This document shows positions 18,901-26,902 of a stretch of 64,000 bases of DNA, one piece after another (the first letter of the stretch is position 1; each line of letters starts with the position of its first letter). The DNA is taken from positions 1-64,000 of the forward strand of contig CBDUGP010000045.1 of assembly GCA_965366625.1 (NCBI GenBank), read 5' to 3'. A program made the translations under genes and the position numbers. The DNA is from JAUIJL01 sp965366625 (GTDB taxonomy: Bacteria > Acidobacteriota > Thermoanaerobaculia > Multivoradales > J023). The notes under the pieces were generated by a model that did no database searches, was not told where the DNA came from, and was given only the letters and a program-made list of their open reading frames with translations.

Positions 18901-19801
18901 CACCGAAAGCGGCGCCATTGTCGCGGATCAAGTGCTCAACAACGCGATTACCCAATTCTCAGTCACCTTCTCCGAATCGATCGGTACCGGGGTGGTGGAT
19001 CCCACGAGCTATCGACTGGTGGAGTCCGGCGCCGACGAAGTGCCGTCGCTCGCGGCTTGTGACGGCGTGTTGGGTGACGATACCGAGTTGCCGGTGGCGG
19101 CCGTCACCTATTTGGACGGGACCCGTACGGCCTACCTGGATCTGGCCGGCAACGGCTCGGTGGCGGCCGGAAACTACCGCCTTCTGGTGTGCTCGGTGCT
19201 GGCGGATCTCCAGGGCAATGCCCTCAACGGAGGTGTAGACTTCGTCCTCGACTTCGGGGTCGCCGGCAGCTATCTGGCGAATCCAAACTTCGACGACGAC
19301 CTGACCCACTGGACGCTCAGCAATGGCTCGATCGCCGCCTTCTTGGCGGACGACGCCGACGATGCGCCGACTTCCGGCTCTCTCGGCATGTTGATCACCG
19401 AGCAAGCGGAGCGGGCGAGTCAATGTGTGGAATTACCGGCCTTCCCCACCTACGCCGAGATCGGGCTGTCCGCCCGTGCCCGGATAACCCAAACCTCGGC
19501 AACGGTGGTGACGGCCCAAAGCCATCTCCGCTTCTACGATCAACCGGGCTGCCAAGGTGTCGAACTCAGCATGGTGAGCAGCTTAGAAAATGCCGGCGAC
19601 ACCGGGGGATTGTGGATCGATCTAGACCGACGCGCCGCGCTGCCGGCCTCGACCCTATCGGTCGAGGTGGTTTTCGAGGCCGTTCCCCAGGATCTCGCGG
19701 GTGACGCGGACGTGGCCTTCGATCGCGGCGCTTTGGTGGCCCTGCCTCCGCTCTTCACGGACGGCTTCGAATCCGGCGATCTCACGGGCTGGGGCCAATG
19801 A
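15983..19801 (+). CDS. Exported Calx-beta / lactonase-like propeller protein with DGFESGD tail
   Basis: From the chosen start the protein is 1272 aa and opens with a signal peptide (ALCLLSIVPAGAE). Two Calx-beta domains follow at about 140-255 and 260-360 (VDYTTRDDSAVAGSDY and IPAGETSRTVDIQIIGD are typical). Residues about 365-750 form a lactonase-like seven-bladed propeller with repeated ISPDGLHVYVAG and VAVFDRN motifs. Fibronectin or Ig-like segments follow, then a region starting YLANPNFDDDLTHWTL that resembles a carbohydrate-binding sandwich. The extreme C-terminus reads FTDGFESGDLTGWGQ, a tail I associate with exported proteins of Thermoanaerobaculia. I chose the ATG at 15983 over 15971 because a GGAG lies 6 bases upstream of it. 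The protein is probably an adhesive or structural surface protein and is co-transcribed with the giant gene. Confidence 0.82.
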   Translation: MTHITQTPSRSSVVAVLGTVIALCLLSIVPAGAEIAEPHHVLYGRATQNGAILDPGARISLEVEGQEITSFLFGSNPESPELYILRIPLDTVGERPAGLARSGDRAEIFIDGELVSVVQVGAAGRARNLDIDPVLLTAAIHIDNVQLFEGHSGNTVATLTVSINQPSAVAVEVDYTTRDDSAVAGSDYMSRLGRVTIPAGETSRTVDIQIIGDTVAEANEVFHVDLSNPINGVLFDHEALITVLDDDTPPSLQVTDVVVAEPNPGATLESAFTVRLSHSWSQDVSFNYAAVDLPGQASNGADYILGAGSGMIPAGQLTTEIPFTVLGDIDDELDEVFQVHLSNATNASILDGVGQASLNDFVRFLRYLEHTVQGAPPAVAGSVAPGLAGAYDVDISPDGLHVYVAGRGSDAVVAFERGPDGALTHLATYEEGADGIDGLHDVEVVHVSADGTKVFAASYDANALVSFLRQPDGTLVFVDQDFDGLVDPESTRVVQGLAGAAAIAEAPGSDGHPDHLYVAGQLDDSVAVFQVLADGKLEYETVVKDGTAGVDGLAQASAIAIGPDGSQVYVTGFLDDSVAVFDRNVDDGFLAFRQLHRNGVSGVFALDGAVDLVLSADGAHLYVAGLLSSGVAVFDRNPSNGLLTFTGGVLDGVGGNEGLGFVTGLALSRNPALGDFLYATSFTDHAISIFERMPDGSLLFEDFVRDGIGGVDGLDGANALVVSPDDQNVYAVGTSASSLTVFSRDIVPPAPLALTSTTHTVGVPSNLTTVGLQWSGASDEGFGVADYWLLLDVIDDTPAPTGPPSLFVLHTTDPHSAELVASEDDDNYFVHVTTCDLIGNCSPTHLGPLAIDTTPPTLPGGLTSPSHGSPNTDPRITMSWSPAIDPPAASGYASGLAGYSWAYRTTDTPECDGAVEGTGLSVTSPILPVGSHYFHLCSVDVAGNPSPIAISAPLVIEEDLVAPSVALIDTVSRTESGAIVADQVLNNAITQFSVTFSESIGTGVVDPTSYRLVESGADEVPSLAACDGVLGDDTELPVAAVTYLDGTRTAYLDLAGNGSVAAGNYRLLVCSVLADLQGNALNGGVDFVLDFGVAGSYLANPNFDDDLTHWTLSNGSIAAFLADDADDAPTSGSLGMLITEQAERASQCVELPAFPTYAEIGLSARARITQTSATVVTAQSHLRFYDQPGCQGVELSMVSSLENAGDTGGLWIDLDRRAALPASTLSVEVVFEAVPQDLAGDADVAFDRGALVALPPLFTDGFESGDLTGWGQ

Positions 19802-19884
19802 AGAGGGGTCGCGAGGCGGCTCTGCCCGCCGGCTCTTCCTACCGGAGAGTTCAGGAGTATCCAACAACCCATGAAAGGCCCGAA

Positions 19885-21084
19885 ATGATTAGATTCTCTC
19901 GTCTTGTAGCTTTGGCTTGCTGTTTTTTAGTCTTCACCAGTGCACCGTTGGCCGCCGAGACCCTCGACGGGGTCGCCGTTTGGCAATCCGTGCAGCAGCA
20001 GGGTGACGTTCCGCCGCCAATTTGGGAGGCCGGAGCTTCCTTTGCCCGCAACACCAACTCGCATGTGGTCTACCGATTCGGAGGCCAGGTGGGTCAATTT
20101 CCCAACGACCCGGTGCTGAACGATTTCTATGCCCTGGACCTCGACACCTTCACCTGGACTCAGCTCGACGCCACCCACGGGCCCGCGCCGCGGGCCGATG
20201 TCTTGTTGATGCCGGGCCCATGCGGTCAATGTGTCTCCGTCTTCGCGGGCCGGGGACGCTTTCGGACCGGTTCGGACCATATGTTTCCCGATATGTGGAC
20301 CTATCAAGTGCAAAGCAAGAAGTGGAAGCAGGTCGATCCCCAAGACTTGGGAGACGATCCCTTCGCGCTTCATCGGTCCTCGGCACCGGTGATCACCGTT
20401 CCGAGCCCGACGCCGCCACACAAGCCCACCTATTACGTCTTTGGTGGAGTCGGCAATACCCTGCCGTCGTTCCCCACGACGCCGACCGGGCTACGGAACG
20501 ATGTGATCGTGCACAGCAAGCAGGAGGGTTGGAGCACACTCTCCACCCTCGGCGACCACCCCGCCCCCCGCGCCTGGGCATCGGCTGAATATGATCCCAT
20601 CCACCATGCGATTCTGGTCTTCGGAGGCTATCGCCTCGGCCCCGATCAAGGGCCCAACACGCCTCCGTTCGAGCTCTTCGGCCCGACGAACTATGAGAAC
20701 GACCTATGGTCATTGGACCTGGAATCTCTCGTTTGGACCGAACTCGAGCCGGCAGGCACTCTCCCGAGCCCTCGGGACAACAGCCGAGGTTTCTTCGACA
20801 CGTCTCGCGGGGGTTGGGTTCTCTTCGGTGGCCAGGAATTTGATGGGCCGGTCAACGACCTGTGGTTCTACTCGGTCACGGACAACGAATGGAGCGAAAT
20901 CACCCTTGCCCCTGGTTCCCCGATACCGCCCGCACGCGTTGGAGCGGTGCACTTCTTGCGCGAGACCGCCACGGCCTACGAGCTATTTATCCACAGCGGC
21001 GCCACTTCCGACGGCGGACCTGGCCTCTTCCTAAACGACCTCTGGAAGCTCGTCTGGCCGAAACGGCTCGGCCCTGAGAGCTGA
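19885..21084 (+). CDS. Exported Kelch-repeat protein
   Basis: This 399-aa protein has a signal peptide (LVALACCFLVFTSAPLAAE) and a Kelch-type beta-propeller. Repeats carry the hallmark YRFGGQ, YVFGGV, LVFGGY and VLFGGQ glycine pairs followed by NDFYALDLDTFTW, NDLWSLDLESLVW and NDLWFYSV. Each unit is about 50-60 residues. Kelch propellers usually bind proteins or sugars, and no catalytic copper site of the galactose-oxidase type is apparent. An upstream in-frame ATG at 19798 overlaps the previous stop, but the ATG at 19885 gives the signal peptide and has AAAGG about 6 bases upstream. It is the last gene of the export unit and converges with the NarL-type regulator 29 bp away. Confidence 0.85.
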   Translation: MIRFSRLVALACCFLVFTSAPLAAETLDGVAVWQSVQQQGDVPPPIWEAGASFARNTNSHVVYRFGGQVGQFPNDPVLNDFYALDLDTFTWTQLDATHGPAPRADVLLMPGPCGQCVSVFAGRGRFRTGSDHMFPDMWTYQVQSKKWKQVDPQDLGDDPFALHRSSAPVITVPSPTPPHKPTYYVFGGVGNTLPSFPTTPTGLRNDVIVHSKQEGWSTLSTLGDHPAPRAWASAEYDPIHHAILVFGGYRLGPDQGPNTPPFELFGPTNYENDLWSLDLESLVWTELEPAGTLPSPRDNSRGFFDTSRGGWVLFGGQEFDGPVNDLWFYSVTDNEWSEITLAPGSPIPPARVGAVHFLRETATAYELFIHSGATSDGGPGLFLNDLWKLVWPKRLGPES

Positions 21085-21113
21085 CGAGCGCCTTTTCCAT
21101 GGGCGAGGCATGG

Positions 21114-21740
21114 CTATCGATCGGCAGCGAAGAAAAGAGCGAGTTCGACACGGCTACCGTTGCCGAGCTTCGCATAAATGCTCGACAAATGGGTCCGGAC
21201 CGTGGTGACGGAAATGCCTAGAGCTTCGGCAATCTTCAGATTCGAAAGCCCCTTGCCCACCAATGCGACCACTTCCTGCTCCCGGGGCGTGAGCGAATCC
21301 GTGATTGGGTGCATATCCTGCTCTTGAATCGTTACCACACCACTCGTGACACTCGGGCTAATGTAGATTCGGCCGAGCCCCACTTCCCGGAGTGCCAAGA
21401 TGACTTCGTCCGCTACTGCGGATTTGGGCACGTAGGCCCATGCACCTGCCGCGAGCGCGTTGCGCGCTACCGTGACTTCGGAATGAAAACTCAAGATGAC
21501 GGCGCGTGTGGAGGGTGAAATCGTTGCCAAGCGTCGGATCGCCTCGAAGCCGTCGACAGACGGCATAGCAATGTCAGCGACCACGAAATCGGGTTGAAGT
21601 CTTCGAGCCGCCGAGAGCAGGCGTTCTCCGTCCTCCGCCGTTGCGACCACGTCGAATTCCGATTTCAGCAGCTTAGAAAGTCCTTCCAGCACGAGGGGAT
21701 GATCATCGGCAAGTATCACGCTCGGGCGTGGTGAAGGCAT
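21114..21740 (-). CDS. NarL/FixJ-family response regulator
   Basis: This 208-aa response regulator has an N-terminal receiver domain with the acidic pair in ILADDHP, the phospho-acceptor Asp56 in VVADIAMPSVDG and the conserved Lys in YVPKSA. A C-terminal LuxR-type helix-turn-helix follows (LTPREQEVVALVGKGLSNLKIAEALGIS, then TVRTHLSSIYAKLG). It should bind DNA as a phospho-dependent dimer. No kinase gene is adjacent on the same strand. The nearest kinase of the matching HisKA_3 type is the gene at the left edge of the window, and the hybrid kinase at 22086 is divergent. Repeated CTCAGTCTT motifs lie just upstream and could be autoregulatory sites. Confidence 0.9.
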   Translation of the reverse strand: MPSPRPSVILADDHPLVLEGLSKLLKSEFDVVATAEDGERLLSAARRLQPDFVVADIAMPSVDGFEAIRRLATISPSTRAVILSFHSEVTVARNALAAGAWAYVPKSAVADEVILALREVGLGRIYISPSVTSGVVTIQEQDMHPITDSLTPREQEVVALVGKGLSNLKIAEALGISVTTVRTHLSSIYAKLGNGSRVELALFFAADR

Positions 21741-21752
21741 TGGAGGATTCTC

Positions 21753-21812
21753 TCAGTCTTTATGGGGTTGGTGATCAGAGGGACTCAGTCTTGACCACGG
21801 GACTCAGTCTTG
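21753..21812. promoter_or_regulatory. Three CTCAGTCTT repeats upstream of the NarL-type regulator
   Basis: CTCAGTCTT occurs at about 21753, 21784 and 21803. The last two lie within a 14-bp direct repeat, GGGACTCAGTCTTG, spaced 19 bp (21780-21793 and 21799-21812). They sit 12 to 72 bases upstream of the regulator start on the minus strand. They could be binding sites or one more of the tandem duplications seen across the window. Confidence 0.35.
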
Positions 21813-21888
21813 GTCACTCTGCTTGTTTAATTTATAACATAATGCACATACCTCTGTCCGCGTAGATGCCGCACTCCGACGAAGACGT

Positions 21889-21949
21889 CCCAGGGTAGCG
21901 CTGCGCGTTATTATCCCGGGGCTGGGCAAAACAACCCCTTCAGGGGTCG
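21889..21949 (+). repeat. Two-hairpin REP-like repeat, copy 1
   Basis: This intergenic unit has a first arm with GGGTAGCGCTGCGC and CCCGGGGC and a second arm with ACCCC-TTCA-GGGGT. The same arrangement, in the same orientation and with long identical blocks (GGGTAGCGCTGCGC, then GGCAAAACAACCCCTTCAGG), recurs at 24076-24131 on the other side of the hybrid kinase gene. It resembles REP-type palindromic units. The rest of 21813-22085 shows nothing I recognise. Confidence 0.6.
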
Positions 21950-22085
21950 GCTGAAGCCCTCCCCTGCAAACTGCGTCCGCAATCGAACCGCCCCCGACGA
22001 AGCATCCGAATCGTCTCGACGGCTCCAGAATATTTTTTACAGACATCGGTGATAGCGCTATCCTCGTTCGTGGAGGTAGAACCTG

Positions 22086-23981
22086 ATGGCGCGAAGCAAG
22101 GAGTTGGTGCTCGACGACGAGGTCCGATTGGGGCCCGAGCACGACGACACTGCCGAAGGCGCCACTCGGCGTCATCCTCCACTGTCTCCCCCGCCGCACG
22201 AGCCCATCGAGAGGATGCCCATCCATGACCGGGCCTCCGAAGCTCCTCCAGAAGCGCAATTACAGCATGTCGAGGAGGTCAAGCAGGCCTTCGCCCGGCT
22301 CGCCGTTTGCGTGGTGGCGCTGCTCTACATGGGTGGGTGGTCGATTTTTGCCCAGCCCATTCCGCGGCGGGCGGTGCTCCTGGTCAGCGTCTATGCTTTG
22401 ATCTCGATTGCTTGGATCCTCGCCGTGCGGGCCTGGCCCGGGCACTATCCGGCACGACGGATCGCAACGATTTTCGGCGATCTCGGCATCAATACCTTCT
22501 TCATGCATTTCTTGCAGGCGAAGGGGGCCGCCTTCTACCCGATGTACCTCTGGATTATCGTCGGTAACGGCGTGCGCTTCGGTCCGCGATATCTGGTGCC
22601 GGCCACGGGCGTCGGAGTGCTCTACTTCTTCCCGATGCTCTTTTGGAGCCCTTATTGGCGGGCAAACCTGGTGGCGGGTATCGGGCTGGGAGTCGGTTTG
22701 ATCATCTTACCGGCCTTTTATCTGTCACTGATCCGCCGACTGCACACCGCCAACGAGCGGCTCGGCGACGAGCTCGAGCGGTCGAACGCTGCCACCGAGG
22801 CAAAATCACAATTCCTCGCCAACATGAGTCACGAGCTGCGCACGCCGATGAGCGGCGTGCTCGGCGTGAGCGACATGCTGCGAGGCACGAACCTGGACGA
22901 CGAGCAGAAAAAGCTGCTCGATCTGATCCAGAGTTCGGCCTCTTCCCTGCTCCGCATTCTCGACGACGTGCTCACCTTCTCACGGCTCGAAGCGGGCAAG
23001 GTGACGATCGAGAAAACGGCCGTCGGCCTGCGGCCGTCCTTCGAGCAGGTCCTAGCTCTGCTGGCACCGGTCGCCGAAGCGAAACAACTCGATTTGACCT
23101 GGAACCTACGGGGCCTCGCCGACGAGGGGCTCGCCGACGAGGGGCTCGCCGACGGAGAGATGCCGGCGGTGCTCGCCGATGCGACCCGCATTCGGCAAAT
23201 CCTGTTCAATCTGATCGGAAACGCCATCAAATTCACGGAGCACGGCCGGGTCCACGTCTCCTGCTCCTGGCGGCGCGAAGGCGCGAGCACGGCCACGTTG
23301 ACCGTCGAGGTCGCTGATTCTGGTGTCGGCATCGCCGACGAGGCGCTGGAGCACGTGTTCGAAGCCTTCGAACAGGCCGAGGGCCGTCGGGCGCGACGCT
23401 TCGAAGGCACAGGGCTCGGCCTGTCGATCAGCCGCCGGTTGGCGCGCGACATGGGGGGCGACATTCGAGCCGTATCCGAACTCGGACGCGGCAGCACCTT
23501 CACCGTCGAGCTACCTCTGGAGCTTGCAAATCCAGAGGCAACGGACGCGGACACCTGCGAGCGGGACACCCACGCCGAGCCCACCCTCCCCCTGCTGGGG
23601 AACGCCCTCGTGGTCGACGACAACGGCATCAATCGCCTGGTGACGTCGAGTTTTCTCAATAATTTGGGGGTTTCAACGGTGCTCGCGAGCGACGGCCTCG
23701 AGGCCCTGGAACGATTGCAGCAGCAGACCTTCGACATTGTTTTTATGGACATTCAAATGCCCCGGCTCGACGGCCTCGAGGCGACCCGGCGCATCCGAGC
23801 CCGAGAAAACGCCGCCGAACGCGTTCCGATCGTCGCGCTCACCGCGAACGCCGGTGAGCAAGATAGACAGGAATGCCTGGAAGCGGGCATGGATGAGCAC
23901 CTTCGGCGTCCCTTCACCGAGCGAGACTTGCGGCTGACACTGTGCCAGCTGGGCCAGAAGGGGTTGATCCCGCGCGGTTGA
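22086..23981 (+). CDS. Membrane hybrid sensor histidine kinase / response regulator
   Basis: This 631-aa protein has a charged N-terminal tail, then about five to six membrane segments (residues about 68-225) with short loops, so its sensor is membrane-embedded and not periplasmic. A HisKA domain carries FLANMSHELRTPMSGVLG with phospho-His249. A HATPase_c domain carries LFNLIGNAIKFT, ADSGVGIA and GTGLGLSI. A C-terminal receiver has the acidic pair in LVVDDN, Asp555 in FMDIQMPRLDG and Thr/Ala in ALTANA, so an internal phosphotransfer is expected. The overall plan resembles RpfC-like kinases without the Hpt domain. A GLADE pentapeptide is repeated three times at 23112-23156. A GGAGG lies about 9 bases before the ATG. 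REP-like repeats lie on both sides of the gene. Confidence 0.9.
   Translation: MARSKELVLDDEVRLGPEHDDTAEGATRRHPPLSPPPHEPIERMPIHDRASEAPPEAQLQHVEEVKQAFARLAVCVVALLYMGGWSIFAQPIPRRAVLLVSVYALISIAWILAVRAWPGHYPARRIATIFGDLGINTFFMHFLQAKGAAFYPMYLWIIVGNGVRFGPRYLVPATGVGVLYFFPMLFWSPYWRANLVAGIGLGVGLIILPAFYLSLIRRLHTANERLGDELERSNAATEAKSQFLANMSHELRTPMSGVLGVSDMLRGTNLDDEQKKLLDLIQSSASSLLRILDDVLTFSRLEAGKVTIEKTAVGLRPSFEQVLALLAPVAEAKQLDLTWNLRGLADEGLADEGLADGEMPAVLADATRIRQILFNLIGNAIKFTEHGRVHVSCSWRREGASTATLTVEVADSGVGIADEALEHVFEAFEQAEGRRARRFEGTGLGLSISRRLARDMGGDIRAVSELGRGSTFTVELPLELANPEATDADTCERDTHAEPTLPLLGNALVVDDNGINRLVTSSFLNNLGVSTVLASDGLEALERLQQQTFDIVFMDIQMPRLDGLEATRRIRARENAAERVPIVALTANAGEQDRQECLEAGMDEHLRRPFTERDLRLTLCQLGQKGLIPRG
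23112..23156. repeat. Three 15-bp tandem repeats (GLADE) in the hybrid kinase
   Basis: Three adjacent copies of a 15-bp unit encode G-L-A-D-E twice and G-L-A-D-G once. They fall between the HisKA dimerisation region and the HATPase domain. They are in frame and probably arose by slippage. Confidence 0.85.
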
Positions 23982-24075
23982 GGCGCCGGCTTTCGCAGTC
24001 GGCTCGCTGGGCTAGCCCCGGATCCGCCGGCTTTGGGCGCCGGCTCGTCCCTCGCCCGGCGGGATCAGCCAGACT

Positions 24076-24131
24076 CCCCGGGGTAGCGCTGCGCAACCCC
24101 GGGCTAGGCAAAACAACCCCTTCAGGGTTGA
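24076..24131 (+). repeat. Two-hairpin REP-like repeat, copy 2
   Basis: This second copy of the unit seen at 21889 has an outer CCCGGGG/CCCCGGG stem around GCGCTGCGC, then CAACCC-CTTCA-GGGTTG. Read on the minus strand, the second hairpin is followed by GTTTT, so here it could also serve as the terminator of the minus-strand regulator operon whose last gene ends at 24147. The stretch 23982-24075 is GC-rich with partial repeats of GCCGGCT and has no gene. Confidence 0.6.
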
Positions 24132-24146
24132 AGAATATTGATATCC

Positions 24147-24863
24147 CTATCCACCCGCCTCCGACGGCTCGAAGCGGTAACCGACGTCGCGGATGGTTTG
24201 GATCAACACGGGCTGTTTGGGATCGACCTCGATTTTATTCCTCAAGGTGTTGATGCACCGGTCGACGCTGCGGGCGGTGACCAAGATATCCCTGCCCCAC
24301 ACCGATCTCAGGATCTCGTCGCGGGTCAGGGCTCGACCGGCGTGGCGTACGAATAGCTCGAGCAGACGAAATTCCTTCGGCGATAGGTCGACCTCGCGGT
24401 GTTTTCCGTCCTGATCTTTGCGGAATAGGCGGTGGGCTCGGAGATCGAGCCTACAGTCGGCGAAGTCGTAGGTCTCAGGCGATGATTTTGACGTTCGGCG
24501 TCGCCTGAGGAACGCGCTGGATCGGGCCAGCAGCTCTTGGATGCTGAAGGGTTTGGTGACGTAATCGTCGGCGCCGAGGTTCAAGCCACGCACGATATCT
24601 TGCTCCTGACCTTTGGCGGTGAGCATGATGATCGGCATGTCGAGCTCGGCTTCTCGGATTTGTCGGCAGATTTCGAAGCCGTTGAGCTTGGGCAACATGA
24701 TGTCGAGAATCACCAGCTCCGGCTCGTGGTCCAAAGCCGATTCGAGACCCGCAAGACCGTCGGCCGCGGTGCTCACTCGATAACCGCGCAGCTCGAAGTT
24801 GTCTTTCAAACCCCGTAGCAGGGTGGGGTCGTCTTCGATGATCAACACTGTTTCACTGGACAT
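24147..24863 (-). CDS. OmpR/PhoB-family response regulator
   Basis: This 238-aa response regulator has a receiver domain with the acidic pair in LIIEDDPT, phospho-acceptor Asp54 in VILDIMLPKLNG, Thr in MLTAKG and Lys in VTKPFSIQELLAR. A C-terminal winged helix follows (LSPKEFRLLELFVRHAGRALTRDEI, then ITVARSVDRCINTLRNKIE-like recognition helix and the wing ending in GYRFEP). The start was set at the ATG at 24863 with GGAGAATCC upstream. A longer in-frame start lies inside the kinase gene and is unlikely. The kinase gene ends 14 bp upstream, so the two form a cognate pair at the end of a three-gene operon. Regulators of this kind bind direct repeats about 11 bp apart, and such a repeat lies before the operon. 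Confidence 0.92.
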   Translation of the reverse strand: MSSETVLIIEDDPTLLRGLKDNFELRGYRVSTAADGLAGLESALDHEPELVILDIMLPKLNGFEICRQIREAELDMPIIMLTAKGQEQDIVRGLNLGADDYVTKPFSIQELLARSSAFLRRRRTSKSSPETYDFADCRLDLRAHRLFRKDQDGKHREVDLSPKEFRLLELFVRHAGRALTRDEILRSVWGRDILVTARSVDRCINTLRNKIEVDPKQPVLIQTIRDVGYRFEPSEAGG

Positions 24864-24877
24864 ATGATGGATTCTCC

Positions 24878-26866
24878 CTAAGCTTCCGCTTGCGGTGGAT
24901 CGGACGAGGCGGGCAGCCTGACGGTGAAGGTGCTGCCCTGCCCCAGGCGACTTTCCACACCCACCGTGCCGTCGTGGGCTTCGACGATCAGTCGGACGAT
25001 GCTCAGGCCTAGACCGCAACCGCTGCCCGGGCGGGACAGGCTTTGATCCACCTGGTAGAAGCGCTCGAAGATTTTGGACGTGGCCCGCGGCGATAGGCCG
25101 ATGCCTCGGTCGATTACCGCTACGCATACCGAGCCGTTTTCTTTGAAGGCTCGTAATTTGATATGTTTTTCGTCTTCGGAATATTTATACGCATTATCGA
25201 GAAGGTTAATCAACACGGTCACCAAGGCGGCGTGATCGCCGACCACCCTCGGCAAATCCGACATGACCTCCACCTCGAATCGACAATCCGGCCCATTGAC
25301 CGGCCCATTGAAGCGATCGGCCACCGAAGCCGTCGCGTCCGACACCAGCTGCTCGACCGATAGCGAGACCTTTTCGAAGCTCTGGCGGTTTTGATCCATT
25401 TTCGAAAACGCCAGGAAGTTGTCCACCAGGCGAGACAATCGCACGTTCTCTTGGGCTATCAGCTCCAGGTATTCGCGCGCTCTTTGGGCGTCGTCGGTGC
25501 CCGTTTCGAGCAACGTGTCCACCAACAGTCGCATGGACGCCAAAGGTGTTTTCAGCTCGTGGGAAACCGTGGAAAGGAGGTCGTTTTTGAGCCGGGTGAG
25601 CCGGAGCTGCCGTGACATCACCCGTCCGACCCCCAGGGCCAGCACTGCGATTACGAGCACGGTCAATCCGGCGGTCAGCATATGGGCGTGGATGCGCTGG
25701 TTGGCGGCGGTGGCAAAGAGGGTTTGATCTTCGGGACGCAAGACCAGCTGCCAATCCCGGAGCGCGACGCCGGCCGGCAAGGAGACCACGAACGGACCCT
25801 CGGGCTGCTCACCGGGCGGCAGCAGCTCGACGGTGGATCCCTGCATCCGTTGTCGGCTCAAATGGGCTTCGAGCTCGTCGATCAACCGTTCGCGCTCGAA
25901 AAGGGCAACGACACCTCCGTCGGTGGACGCCAGACGCCAATAACCGGGCAGCCCGCTCGGCTGCAAAGAGCGGGTCGGTTGGGGCGGCGGATCGCTCTCG
26001 AGATACCGAGCCGCCAGCTCTTCGGCCGCCAGCGTGTCGAAAGCTTGGTCCGGCTCTAAACGGCTGAGCTCTTTCATCAAGAATCGACGTTGCGGCGCCG
26101 GCACGACGGGCTCACCGTAATCCTCACCGTAATCCTCCAGACGTCGAGCCAGGTCGGCGGCGACCCGCTGAAAAGATCGGCTCGAACGAGGCTCGATCAG
26201 CTGCAAGGCCCGAAGCTGGGAGCTCGGCTGGATCAAACGGCCCTGCGTATCGACGGCGTCGCGGAATTCCGACCGGCCCAAGGTTTCGGACAAAATATCG
26301 ATCGCTTCGTCGACCCGCCGGGCACGGACCAGACACCGCGCTTGGGCTTGCAGAGCCTGGGCTGCCCGGTGCCGGTCCCCGGCTTGCTCAGCCAAGATCC
26401 CGTAGGCATCCGCCGCTCGATCCAACTGCCCTGAACGCTCCAACCGTTGGGCCAATCTTTGGGCCCGGCTCTGCTCGTCGGTCGGTGCGGAAGCTTCGAG
26501 GTCCGCAGCCGTCGGCGCCGGATAAGCCGGTCGACCGACCGGGTCGTAGACCACCACGCTATCGGCCAAACCCGCCCGAACGCCCTGCGCGAAGGTCACC
26601 GATGGGGCTTGCTCCGGGGACGCCGGATCGAGCTCCGACGAGCGACCCTGCCAATAGTCTTCGAGTTCGTGTTGCAGATCGAAGAGCTGAGCCTGATAAA
26701 CGTCACGCAGCTTCTGACGCACCGCCAGCTGCTCGTTTTGCATCGCCCGGCTCATGAACCAAAGCACGCCGAGGGTGGGAATCAGCACCACCATCAACAA
26801 CGGCAAAACGACCGGCCACGACTGTCCGTCGTGACCGGCCCAAGGTTTGAGGCGACTGAGCTTCAT
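24878..26866 (-). CDS. Sensor histidine kinase with TPR-like extracytoplasmic region
   Basis: This 662-aa kinase has an N-terminal membrane helix (VVLPLLMVVLIPTLGVLWF), a large extracytoplasmic region of about 350 residues and a second membrane helix near residues 395-415. A HisKA domain follows with LLSTVSHELKTPLAS (His436), then a HATPase_c domain with INLLDNAYKYS, IDRGIGLS, FERFYQVD and GCGLGLSI. The outer region includes helical AADAYGILAEQAGDRHRAAQALQAQ repeats like TPRs, so it probably senses a protein or peptide partner. Two short duplications (EDYGEDYGE and NGPVNGPD) come from 12-bp tandem repeats in the DNA. The exported TPR protein encoded just upstream is a plausible sensory partner, and the OmpR-type regulator downstream is the likely phosphate acceptor. 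Confidence 0.9.
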   Translation of the reverse strand: MKLSRLKPWAGHDGQSWPVVLPLLMVVLIPTLGVLWFMSRAMQNEQLAVRQKLRDVYQAQLFDLQHELEDYWQGRSSELDPASPEQAPSVTFAQGVRAGLADSVVVYDPVGRPAYPAPTAADLEASAPTDEQSRAQRLAQRLERSGQLDRAADAYGILAEQAGDRHRAAQALQAQARCLVRARRVDEAIDILSETLGRSEFRDAVDTQGRLIQPSSQLRALQLIEPRSSRSFQRVAADLARRLEDYGEDYGEPVVPAPQRRFLMKELSRLEPDQAFDTLAAEELAARYLESDPPPQPTRSLQPSGLPGYWRLASTDGGVVALFERERLIDELEAHLSRQRMQGSTVELLPPGEQPEGPFVVSLPAGVALRDWQLVLRPEDQTLFATAANQRIHAHMLTAGLTVLVIAVLALGVGRVMSRQLRLTRLKNDLLSTVSHELKTPLASMRLLVDTLLETGTDDAQRAREYLELIAQENVRLSRLVDNFLAFSKMDQNRQSFEKVSLSVEQLVSDATASVADRFNGPVNGPDCRFEVEVMSDLPRVVGDHAALVTVLINLLDNAYKYSEDEKHIKLRAFKENGSVCVAVIDRGIGLSPRATSKIFERFYQVDQSLSRPGSGCGLGLSIVRLIVEAHDGTVGVESRLGQGSTFTVRLPASSDPPQAEA

Positions 26867-26902
26867 CGCCTTGTTCTCGGCGATTGCCGTTCCAAGCTCT
26901 CT

